64,000 bases of DNA, from the NCBI RefSeq assembly GCF_004210375.1, contig NC_134830.1:4216001-4280000 (forward strand), in the 5' to 3' direction. This DNA is from Tachypleus tridentatus (lineage: Eukaryota; Arthropoda; Merostomata; Xiphosura; Limulidae). The notes under the pieces were generated by a model. It was given only the letters and a program-made list of their open reading frames with translations. It was not told the DNA's origin and did no database searches. Positions within the stretch are counted from its first letter, which is position 1. Every line of letters begins with the position of its first letter. The position numbers were made by a program, and so were the translations under genes. Below, one piece after another: positions 10,486 to 19,800 of the stretch.

Positions 10486-11125
10486 AGTTGGCTTGTTAAC
10501 ATTAGCTGTTCCAGTACGCCATTATCAATGGTTGGCTTGTTGTCAACATTAGCTGTTCCAGTACGCCATTATCAATGGTTGGCTTGTTGTCAACATTAGC
10601 TGTTCCAGTACGCCATTATCAATGGTTGGCTTGTTGTTAACATTAGCTGTTCCAGTACGCCATTATCAATGGTTGGCTTGTTGTCAACATCAGCTGTTCC
10701 AGTACGCCATTATCAATGGTTGGCTTGTTGTCAACATTAGCTGTTCCAGTACGCCATTATCAATGGTTGGCTTGTTGTCAACATTAGCTGTTCCAGTACG
10801 CCATTATCAATGGTTGGCTTATTGTCAACATTAGCTGTTCCAGTACGCCATTATCAATGGTTGGCTTGTTGTCAACATTAGCTGTTCCAGTACGCCATTA
10901 TCAATGGTTGGCTTGTTGTCAACATTAGCTGTTCCAGTACGCCATTATCAATGGTTGGCTTGTTGTCAACATTAGCTGTTTCAGTACGCCATTATCAATG
11001 GTTGGCTTGTTGTCAACATTAGCTGTTCCAGTACGCCATTATCAATGGCTGGCTTGTTGTTAACATTAGCTGTTCCAGTACGCCATTATCAATGGTTGGC
11101 TTGTTGTCAACATTAGCTGTTCTAT
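10486..11125. repeat. 47-bp minisatellite, about 13 copies
   Basis: The unit reads GTACGCCATTATCAATGGTT, then GGCTTGTTGTCAACATTAGC, then TGTTCCA. GTACGCC at 10561 and 10608 gives 47 bp. Copies are almost identical, implying recent expansion or homogenisation. Confidence 0.93.
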
Positions 11126-11306
11126 TACACTGATAGTGGAAATTCAATTGATTTTGTTAACATGGTTTAGTATGTTACTGTGAAAGCTCGTCTGGATGAT
11201 CTTCCAGAACCATCCACACATCTGGACTGAAAGGAACTGATGTTATTCATAGCTGTGTTTCTCAAATCTATACTATACATAATGTTCACGAAATTAATTA
11301 GCTCCA

Positions 11307-12048
11307 GGTGCTAGATTTGTTTGAATAGTGCACTCAATACTTCACGAGTTTATGTGCTAGATCTATTTGAATAGTGCACTCGATATTTCACGAGTTTACA
11401 TGCTAGATTTGTTTGAATAGTGCCCTCGATATTTCACGAGTTTACGTGCTAGATTTGTTTGAATAGTGCACGCGATATTTCACGAGTTTACGTGCTAGAT
11501 TTGTTTGAATAGTGCACTCAATACTTCACGAGCTTACGTGCTAGATCTGTTTGAATAGTGCACTCGATACTTCACGAGTTTATGTGCTAGATCTATTTGA
11601 ATAGTGCACTCGATATTTCACGAGTTTACGTGCTAGATTTGTTTGAATAGTGCCCTCGATATTTCACGAGTTTACGTGCTAGATTTGTTTGAATAGTGCA
11701 CTCGATATTTCACGAGTTTACGTGCTAGATTTGTTTGAATAGTGCACTCAATACTTCACGAGTTTACGTGCTAGATCTGTTTGAATAGTGCACTCGATAC
11801 TTCACGAGCTTACGTGCTAGATCTGTTTGAATAGTGCACTCGATACTTCATGAGTTTATGTGCTAGATCTGTTTAAATAGTGCACTCGATACTTCACGAG
11901 TTTACGTGTTAGATTTGTTTGAATAGTGCACTCGATATTTCACGAGTTTACGTGCTAGATTTGTTTGAATAGTGCACTCAATACTTCACGAGTTTACGTG
12001 CTAGATTTGTTTGAATAGTGCACTCGATATTTCACGAGTTTACGTGGT
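11307..12048. repeat. 46-bp minisatellite, about 16 copies
   Basis: The unit reads GAGTTTACGTGCTAGATTTG, then TTTGAATAGTGCACTCGATA, then TTTCAC. GAG starts at 11346 and 11392 give 46 bp. Variants (AATACTTCACG, GCCCTCG, CTAGATCTG) recur in the same order in separate places, hinting at multi-unit duplication. From 12049 to 12475 there is single-copy sequence up to the splice acceptor. Confidence 0.93.
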
Positions 12049-12475
12049 AGGTCTATCCAAACACGTGCACTTACCACTGGTAATGGTTGTTTATACAATG
12101 TATGTATGTGAGTAGAAATAAACAAAAACAGTGTTCAGTGAACTTTAATGACATGACCACGATATTCAACAGCACCACTTTAGGGTCTTAATTCGCTGAA
12201 CGAAACCTAGTGACGTTTGCTACTATGAAAGATTGGAACGTGAAGCGAATATTTCAAACACTACATTATTGAGGGCAGCCTTATGTTATGTGTTATAATC
12301 AAATTTGTGTGAAAATACCAAGAAACATAGTCGACCTTTTTTGCTTTGCGCCATGTCACTGACACATAAGAGAACAAATTGGTTTAATGTAACCGTTAAA
12401 GAAATAAACTCTATATTTATTGAACTTTTGATTCCAAGTCGTTACTAAAACGTATTGTTTTTGTGTTGATTTCAG

Positions 12476-15400
12476 GCTCTAAACGTCATATTCCTAAACC
12501 TATTCACTTTCACTACGTTCGTACCAACGACTTTCGGACAACATCCGATTCAGTACCAGTCTCAAACAGACAGAGGTTCTTATAACTTTGGCTACAGTAC
12601 AGGCCTTTCTGGAGCATATTCCTTCCACTATGAACAGAGGAGCGAAGAGGGAATCGTGAGTGGTCGCTATGGTTACACTGATCCGCACGGAAAGCTGCGT
12701 CTTGTAGAATATGAGGCAGGCCCGTCCGGATATCGAGCTTGGGGTGACGTATATCCGGATCGTTGGATCAACAGTGAGAAGTCTCTAAACTCCCCGAACA
12801 GCTTGCAGACTTCTGGAAACAACATCACAAACACAGTGAAGACACAGTTAACCAACGACTATCACAACAGCACTGTCACGACATCGCCAGGAAATACACA
12901 TCTCTATTTCTCTGAAGGTCTGAAAATCTCGTCAACAGGACAACCCCCACACCTTAAGATTTCTGATTACGTTGAAACTTCGCTCTTAAGAACAGAAACC
13001 GAACACCCAAGGCTCTCTACAACAACTAAAATCGCCAATATTAAACCACTCACTGAGAAATATTACACGCCTTCTTCAAAGTTTATAAAAGTAGATAATA
13101 TAGGGCAGGTTAGTAATTACAGAGCGAATTTCTTTAAGAGAGCAAGCTCTTCTAATCAGTCCGAAAACAGTTCGTCAAATGTATTTCAGGAAATTACGTC
13201 CCAGACAGAAAAAACCCACACAGTTATTTCAGACACCGGTTTACCCGATAATCCGAAAATAGCAAGAGAAAAGAATGAATCCGTGAATGTGAAAAATATT
13301 TATATGAAGAATACTGCTAGAAACGTACAAGAGAGAGAAACTTCAGATATAAAGAACAGTAGAGATTTTACTACAGATATGTACAACAGTGAAACTTCAA
13401 ATACAGATATGAAGAACAGTAGAGATTTTATCACAAATATGTACAACAGTGAAACTTCAAATACAGATACCAAGAACAGTAGAGATTTTACTACAAATAT
13501 GTACAACACTGAAACTTCAAATACAGATACCAAGAACAGTAGAGATTTTATCACAAATATGTACAACAGTGAAACTTCAAATACAGATACCAAGAACAGT
13601 AGAGATTTTACTACGAATATGTACAACAGTGAAACTTCAAATACAGATACCAAAAACAGTAGAGATTTTATCACAAATATGTACAACAGTGAAACTTCAA
13701 ATACAGATACCAAGAACAGTAGATATTTTACCACAAATATGTACAACACTGAAACTTCAAATACAGATATGAAGAACAGTAGAGATTTTACTACGAATAT
13801 GTACAACACTGAAACTTCAACAACAAATGTGAAGAACAATAGAGATTTTACTACGAATATGTACAACAGTGAAACTTCAAATACAGATACCAAGAAGAGT
13901 AGAGATTTTACCACAAATATGTACAACACTGAAACTTCAAATACACACATGAAGAACAGTAGAGATTTTACTACGAATATGTACAACACTGAAACTTCAA
14001 ATACAGATTCGAAGAAGAGTAGAGATTTTACCACAAATATGTACAACAGTGAAACTTCAAATACAGATATGAAGAGCAGTAGAGATTTTACTACGAAAAT
14101 GTACAACACTGAAACTTCAAATACAGATACGAAAAATAGTAGCGATTTTACTACGATTATGTACAGCAGTGAAGGTTCAAATACAGATACAAAGAACAGT
14201 AGAGATCTTACCACAAATATGTACAACAGTGAAACTTCAAATACAGATATGAAGAGCAGTAGAGATTTTACTACGAAAATGTACAACACTGAAACTTCAA
14301 ATACAGATACGAAAAATATTAGCGATTTTACTACGAATATGTACAGCAGTGAAGGTTCAAATACAGATACAAAGAACAGTAGAGATCTTACTACGAATAT
14401 GTACAACAGTGAAGCTTCAACAACAAATATGAAGAAAAGTAGAGATTTTACTACGAATATGTACAACAGTGAAGCTTCAACAACAAATGTGAAGAACAAT
14501 AGAGATTTTACTACGAATATGTATAACACTGAAACTTCAAATACAGATACGAAAAATAGTAGCGATTTTACTACGATTATGTACAGCAGTGAAGGTTCAA
14601 ATACAGATACAAAGAACAGTAGAGATCTTACTACGAATATGTACAGCAGTGAAGGTTCAAATACAGATACAAAGAACAGTAGAGATCTTACTACGAATAT
14701 GTACAACACTGAAACTTCAACAACAAATATGAAGAACAGTGGAGGTTTTACTACGAATATGTACAACACTGAAACTTCAACAACAAATATGAAGAACAGT
14801 GGAGGTTTTACTACGAATATGTACAACACTGAAACTTCAACAACAAATATGAAGAACAGTGGAGGTTTTACTACGAATATGTACAATAGGGAAACTTCAA
14901 TTACAAATATAAAAAATAGTGGATATTTTATTAAAAATGTGTACAACAATGTATCTGTAACAAATACAGAGAACACTCAAGATTTTAATACAAGTGGGTA
15001 CAACAATGTATCTGTAACAAATACAGAGAACACTCAAGATTTTAATACAAGTGGGTACATCAATGTATCTGTAACAAATACAGAGAACACTCAAGATTTT
15101 AATACAAGTGGGTACAACAATGTATCTGTAACAAATACAGAGAACACTCAAGATTTTAATACAAGTGGGTACAACAATGTATCTGTAACAAATACAGAGA
15201 ACACTCAAGATTTTAATACAAGTGGGTACAACAATGTATCTGTAACAAATACAGAGAACAGTCAAGATTTTAACACAAGTGGGTACAACAATGTATCTGT
15301 GACAAATACAGAGAACACTCAAGATTTTAATACAGGTGTGTACAACAATGCATCTGTGATAAATACGGATTACAGTGAAGATTTTAATACAAGTGCTTAC

Positions 15401-15511
15401 AACGATGTGTCTGAAACAAATATGGACAACAGTGAAGGTTTCAGTATAAATGTGTACAACAGTAATGATTTTTCAACAATGGAAAGTGATATTCTGGCGA
15501 CGCAGTTCTGA
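12476..15511 (+). CDS. gene A exon 2: RR-family cuticle protein with repetitive C-terminal tail
   Basis: Secreted structural protein, probably binding chitin in the cuticle. The exon follows the acceptor TTGATTTCAG and reads in phase 0 to TGA at 15509-15511, 1011 codons. With the proposed exon 1 the protein is about 1015 residues. Residues 1-25 are a signal peptide ending TTFG, so the mature start is probably Q26. Residues 38-98 are an RR domain: G67-x8-G76, then Y83-E-A-G-P-S-G-Y90, matching the G-x(8)-G-x(6)-Y-x-A...G-Y consensus, preceded by the aromatic S-Y-N-F-G-Y. Residues 99-291 are a Ser/Thr/Asn-rich linker. Residues 292-826 are about 27 units of a 20-residue repeat, and 827-1012 about ten units of a related 19-residue repeat. 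The internal GTG at 12656 is not a start, because the frame is open upstream into the signal peptide. The tail is far longer than usual for RR proteins. RR identity is firm; subclass and function are inferred. Confidence 0.85.
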   Translation, partial: ALNVIFLNLFTFTTFVPTTFGQHPIQYQSQTDRGSYNFGYSTGLSGAYSFHYEQRSEEGIVSGRYGYTDPHGKLRLVEYEAGPSGYRAWGDVYPDRWINSEKSLNSPNSLQTSGNNITNTVKTQLTNDYHNSTVTTSPGNTHLYFSEGLKISSTGQPPHLKISDYVETSLLRTETEHPRLSTTTKIANIKPLTEKYYTPSSKFIKVDNIGQVSNYRANFFKRASSSNQSENSSSNVFQEITSQTEKTHTVISDTGLPDNPKIAREKNESVNVKNIYMKNTARNVQERETSDIKNSRDFTTDMYNSETSNTDMKNSRDFITNMYNSETSNTDTKNSRDFTTNMYNTETSNTDTKNSRDFITNMYNSETSNTDTKNSRDFTTNMYNSETSNTDTKNSRDFITNMYNSETSNTDTKNSRYFTTNMYNTETSNTDMKNSRDFTTNMYNTETSTTNVKNNRDFTTNMYNSETSNTDTKKSRDFTTNMYNTETSNTHMKNSRDFTTNMYNTETSNTDSKKSRDFTTNMYNSETSNTDMKSSRDFTTKMYNTETSNTDTKNSSDFTTIMYSSEGSNTDTKNSRDLTTNMYNSETSNTDMKSSRDFTTKMYNTETSNTDTKNISDFTTNMYSSEGSNTDTKNSRDLTTNMYNSEASTTNMKKSRDFTTNMYNSEASTTNVKNNRDFTTNMYNTETSNTDTKNSSDFTTIMYSSEGSNTDTKNSRDLTTNMYSSEGSNTDTKNSRDLTTNMYNTETSTTNMKNSGGFTTNMYNTETSTTNMKNSGGFTTNMYNTETSTTNMKNSGGFTTNMYNRETSITNIKNSGYFIKNVYNNVSVTNTENTQDFNTSGYNNVSVTNTENTQDFNTSGYINVSVTNTENTQDFNTSGYNNVSVTNTENTQDFNTSGYNNVSVTNTENTQDFNTSGYNNVSVTNTENSQDFNTSGYNNVSVTNTENTQDFNTGVYNNASVINTDYSEDFNTSAYNDVSETNMDNSEGFSINVYNSNDFSTMESDILATQF
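13337..14941 (+). repeat. coding 60-bp minisatellite in gene A, about 27 units
   Basis: Each unit encodes 20 residues close to ETSNTDTKNSRDFTTNMYNS. The first unit is two codons short; the rest keep exactly 60 bp, so frame is preserved. Units vary at a few positions (TDT/TDM/TNM/TNV; SRDF/SSDF/SGGF; NMY/KMY/IMY). The last few SGGF units are nearly identical, a sign of recent local duplication. The reverse strand is also open for 558 codons as a by-product. Confidence 0.95.
14942..15475 (+). repeat. coding 57-bp minisatellite in gene A, about 10 units
   Basis: Each unit encodes 19 residues, YNNVSVTNTENTQDFNTSG, starting at 14942 and every 57 bp after. The first seven are nearly identical and the last three diverge. 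It aligns with the 20-residue unit with one codon missing, so the two are related. Unlike the 20-residue unit, it carries two N-glycosylation sequons (NVS and NTS) per copy. Confidence 0.93.
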
Positions 15512-16389
15512 TATTATTTCCAGTGAAAGTTATATTTTAAAATACACACTTATTTTGACAACAATTAATGCTAGTTTCTACTCCTTTTAAATGTAATAGG
15601 ACACTAGGGGGCAGGTCGAAGCTTAACTTAACATCTCTCCCATCGTTTGTAAACTTCTAAATGTTGTTTTCTGCAGATATTTTTTGTTTACGTGTAATAA
15701 TGTTTTTTACTTTCTGCTTATTCTAATCTGACACAAAAAACTATTTAAACATTGAAAAAAATTACAAAACTCTGGTTCCAGTTTTAATACGTTTAATTCA
15801 ATTAGGACTTCTTTTATTGTGAACGAATTCTGTAGATTACTAATGAGGCTTAACTTTAATATTAGAAATTAGAACATTTGGATTTAAGGTAGGTATAATT
15901 GAGCAGCCAGTCTCATTCCAATAAGAAAACAATGATTTTATTTAAAGCCTTTATCAAATAAACAGCGTCATATACAAATGGAAATCGATAATACATAATA
16001 AGACATACAATAGATAAAATCTCACTCAAAACAATGTTACATTTAATGTCATGTTCTCTCCAGTGTAATTAGTCGTCTTCCAATAAACATGGTTTAAGCT
16101 TTAAGAAATGTTTATGGTACTAAATAAAGTCAAGTTGTAATATGGGTAGTTATTGGACAAAAATAACATTTGTATTAATTGAGCACGTTTATTTTAACAG
16201 ACTGTTAACTGTTTGTTTTTTATTAACTTTAGTTAACAATATGTTAAGTTTCTTACTTCAGTTTTGGTTTCGGTTGTCATTGGTCTATTTATCCTTTACC
16301 CACCATGATTATTGAAATCCATTTGAATACGTATTTAGTGTAAACAATAACAACAGCTTTACTGCGACACTCTGAACTTTTGATAAGTT
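15512..16389. other. gene A 3' flank
   Basis: AT-rich single-copy sequence after the stop codon. It contains the candidate polyadenylation signal at 15957 and otherwise nothing recognised, up to the SINE. Confidence 0.6.
15957..15962 (+). other. candidate polyadenylation signal of gene A
   Basis: AATAAA about 450 nt after the TGA at 15511, the first exact match noticed downstream. It implies a 3' UTR of roughly 0.46 kb. Confidence 0.4.
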
Positions 16390-16402
16390 AGCTAAAACTA
16401 AT

Positions 16403-16680
16403 GGCTTGGCATGGCCACGTGGGTTAAGAATCGCGACTCGTAATCTGAGGGTCGTGGGTTCGCATCCCCGTCGCACCAAACATGCTCGCCTTTTCAGCCG
16501 TGAGATCGTCATAATATGACAGTCAATCCCACTATTCGTTGGTAAAAGAGTAGCCCAAGAGTTGGTGATGGGTGGTGATGACTAGCTGCCTTCCCTCTAG
16601 TCTCACACTGCTAAATTAGGGATGGCTAGCACAGATAGCCCTCGAGTAGCTTTGCGCTAAATTCAAAAACAAATCAAACA
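16403..16680 (+). mobile_element. full-length tRNA-derived SINE, family 2, with perfect 13-bp target duplication
   Basis: The tRNA-like head has GTGGGTTAAG and a good B box, GGGTTCGCATCCC. The body contains CAATCCCACTATTCGTTGGT, AAAGAGTAGCCCAAGAGTTG and GACTAGCTGCCTTCCCTC, and the element ends AGTAGCTTTGCGCTAAATTC with an A/C-rich tail. AGCTAAAACTAAT is present at 16390-16402 and again at 16681-16693, an exact 13-bp duplication typical of LINE-driven insertion. It is intact in length and, judging by its unbroken duplication, fairly young. From memory the family occurs widely in horseshoe-crab sequence; this was not checked. Confidence 0.88.
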
Positions 16681-16867
16681 AGCTAAAACTAATTTATATA
16701 ATGTCCACAACGTGCGATAAAATAAGTGCATATTGAGATTTCTAAATACTAAATCAGTTATTCTATAATTATAAATCTATACGTAAATATGCATACGAAT
16801 AGACTCAAATATATATTTATATACACAGATGTAAGTACACTTTATTGGAAAATTTGAATGACTATTT

Positions 16868-19800
16868 AAAAGTCACTTTACTGTTGCTACACAACATGTT
16901 TTATTTTTATAACATACAGTGAAAAGTTATAAAAACAGTGTCACTGTACAGTTGCTACACAACCCATTATTTATTTTATAAAGAACAGTTAAAAGTTATA
17001 AAAACATGGTCACTGTACAGCTGCTACACAACTCATTATTTATTTTATAAATAACAGTTGAAAGTTATAAAAACAGCGTCACTGTATAGCTGCTACACAA
17101 CATATTATTTATTATATAAAGAACAGTTGAAAGTTATAAAAACAGTGTCACTGCACAGCTGCTACACAACCCATTATTTATTTTATAAAGAACAGTTGAA
17201 AGTTATAAAAACAGTGTCACTGTACAGCTGATACACAACATATTATTTAATTTATAAAGAACAGATGAAAGTTATAAAAACAGTGTCACTGTACAGCTGA
17301 TACACAACATATTATTTAATTTACAAAGTACAGTTGAAAGTTATAAAAACAGTGTCACTGTACAGCTGCTACTCAACATATTATTTAATTTATAAAGAAC
17401 AGTTGAAAGTTATAAAAACAGTGTCACTGTACAGCTGCTACACAACATATTATTTAATTTATAAAGAACAGTTGAAAGTTATAAAAACAATGTCACTGTA
17501 CAGCTGCTACACAACATATTATTTATTTTATAAAGAACAGTTGAAAGTTATAAAAACAGTGTCACTGTACAGCTGCTACACAACCCATTATTTATTTTAT
17601 AAAGAACAGTTGAAAGTTATGAAAACAGTGTCACTGTACAGCTGCTACACAACCCATTATTTATTTTATAAAGAACAGTTGAAAGTTATAAAACAGTGTC
17701 ACTGTACAGCTGCTACACAACCCATTATTTATTTTATAAAGAACAGTTGAAAGTTATAAAACAGTGTCACTGTACAGCTGCTACACAACCCATTATTTAT
17801 TTTATAAAGAACAGTTGAAAGTTATAAAAAAACAGTGTCACTGTACAGCTGCTGTACACACAACCCATTATTTATTTTATAAAGAACAGTTGAAAGTTAT
17901 AAAAACAGTGTCACTGTACAGCTGCTACACAACCCATTATTTATTTTATAAAAAACAGTTGAAAGTTATAAAAACAGTGTCACTGTACAGCTGCTACACA
18001 ACCCATTATTTATTTTATAAAGAACAGTTGAAAGTTATAAAAACAGTGTCACTGTACAGCTGCTACACAACCCATTATTTATTTTATAAAGAACAGTTGA
18101 AAGTTATAAAACAGTGTCACTGTACAGCTGCTACACAACATATTATTTATTTTATAAAGAACAGTTGAAAGTTATAAAAACAGTGTCACTGTACAGCTGC
18201 TACACAACCCATTATTTATTTTATAAAGAACAGTTGAAAGTTATAAAAACAGTGTCACTGTACAGCTGCTACACAACCCATTATTTATTTTATAAAGAAC
18301 AGTTGAAAGTTATAAAAACAGTGTCACTGTACAGCTGCTACACAACCCATTATTTATTTTATAAAGAACAGTTGAAAGTTATAAAAACAGTGTCACTGTA
18401 CAGCAGCTACTACAACCCATTATTTATTTTATAAAGAACAGTTGAAAGTTATAAAACAGTGTCACTGTACAGCTGCTACACAACCCATTATTTATTTTAT
18501 AAAGAACAGTTGAAAGTTATAAAACAGTGTCACTGTACAGCTGCTACACAACCCATTATTTATTTTATAAAGAACAGTTGAAAGTTATAAAAACAGTGTC
18601 ACTGTACAGCTGCTACACAACCCATTATTTATTTTATAAAGAACAGTTGAAAGTTATAAAAACAGTGTCACTGTACAGCTGCTACACAACCCATTATTTA
18701 TTTTATAAAGAACAGTTGAAAGTTATAAAACAGTGTCACTGTACAGCTGCTACACAACCCATTATTTATTTTATAAAGAACAGTTGAAAGTTATAAAAAC
18801 AGTGTCACTGTACAGCTGCTACACAACCCATTATTTATTTTATAAAGAACAGTTGAAAGTTATAAAAACAGTGTCACTGTACAGCTGCTACACAACCCAT
18901 TATTTATTTTATAAAGAACAGTTGAAAGTTATAAAACAGTGTCACTGTACAGCTGCTACACCCATTATTTATTTTATAAAGAACAGTTGAAAGTTATAAA
19001 AACAGTGTCACTGTACAGCTGCTACACAACCCATTATTTATTTTATAAAGAACAGTTGAAAGTTATAAAAACAGTGTCACTGTACAGCTGCTACACAACC
19101 ATTATTTATTTTATAAAGAACAGTTGAAAGTTATAAAAACAGTGTCACAGCTGCTATTATTATTTATTTTATAAAGAACAGTTGAAAGTTATAAAACAGT
19201 GTCACTGTACAGCTGCTACACAACCCATTATTTATTTTATAAAGAACAGTTGAAAGTTATAAAACAGTGTCACTGTACAGCTGCTACACAACCCATTATT
19301 TATTTTATAAAGAACAGTTGAAAGTTATAAAAACAGTGTCACTGTACAGCTGCTACACAACCCATTATTTATTTTATAAAGAACAGTTGAAAGTTATAAA
19401 AACAGTGTCACTGTACAGCTGCTACACAACCCATTATTTATTTTATAAAGAACAGTTGAAAGTTATAAAAACAGTGTCACTGTACAGCTGCTACACAACC
19501 CATTATTTATTTTATAAAGAACAGTTGAAAGTTATAAAAACAGTGTCACTGTACAGCTGCTACACAACCCATTATTTATTTTATAAAGAACAGTTGAAAG
19601 TTATAAAACAGTGTCACTGTACAGCTGCTACACAACCCATTATTTATTTTATAAAGAACAGTTGAAAGTTATAAAACAGTGTCACTGTGCTACACAACCC
19701 ATTATTTATTTTATAAAGAACAGTTGAAAGTTATAAAAACAGTGCTACACAACCCATTATTTATTTTATAAAGAACAGTTGAAAGTTATAAAAACAGTGT

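Larger units (their letters stand above)
1721..12475 (+). other. proposed 10.7-kb intron 1 of gene A
   Basis: It begins GTAAGTTTTAAG and ends with a pyrimidine-rich GTTTTTGTGTTGATTTCAG. It is largely tandem repeats (29, 79, 33, 8, 50, 47 and 46 bp) and also holds a SINE, a MITE and a Penelope-like remnant. The stretch 1750-2060 is AT-rich single-copy sequence with nothing recognised. If exon 1 is elsewhere, the donor end of this intron is wrong; the acceptor at 12475 is well supported. Confidence 0.5.

Noticed and set aside
12102..12113. ATG-TAT/GTGAGT as a two-codon first exon for gene A
   Set aside because: Phase-compatible by chance within a TATG-rich string; no TATA or initiator upstream, only minisatellite.
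12656..12658. GTG as the start of the gene A protein
   Set aside because: The frame continues upstream through the first half of the RR domain and a signal peptide to a splice acceptor at 12475.
13300..14976. 558-codon minus-strand frame, hydrophobic (LLFFVSVFEV repeats)
   Set aside because: It is the antisense of the coding 60-bp repeat of gene A, kept open by the period of 20 codons. The + strand has the signal peptide, RR domain and splice acceptor.
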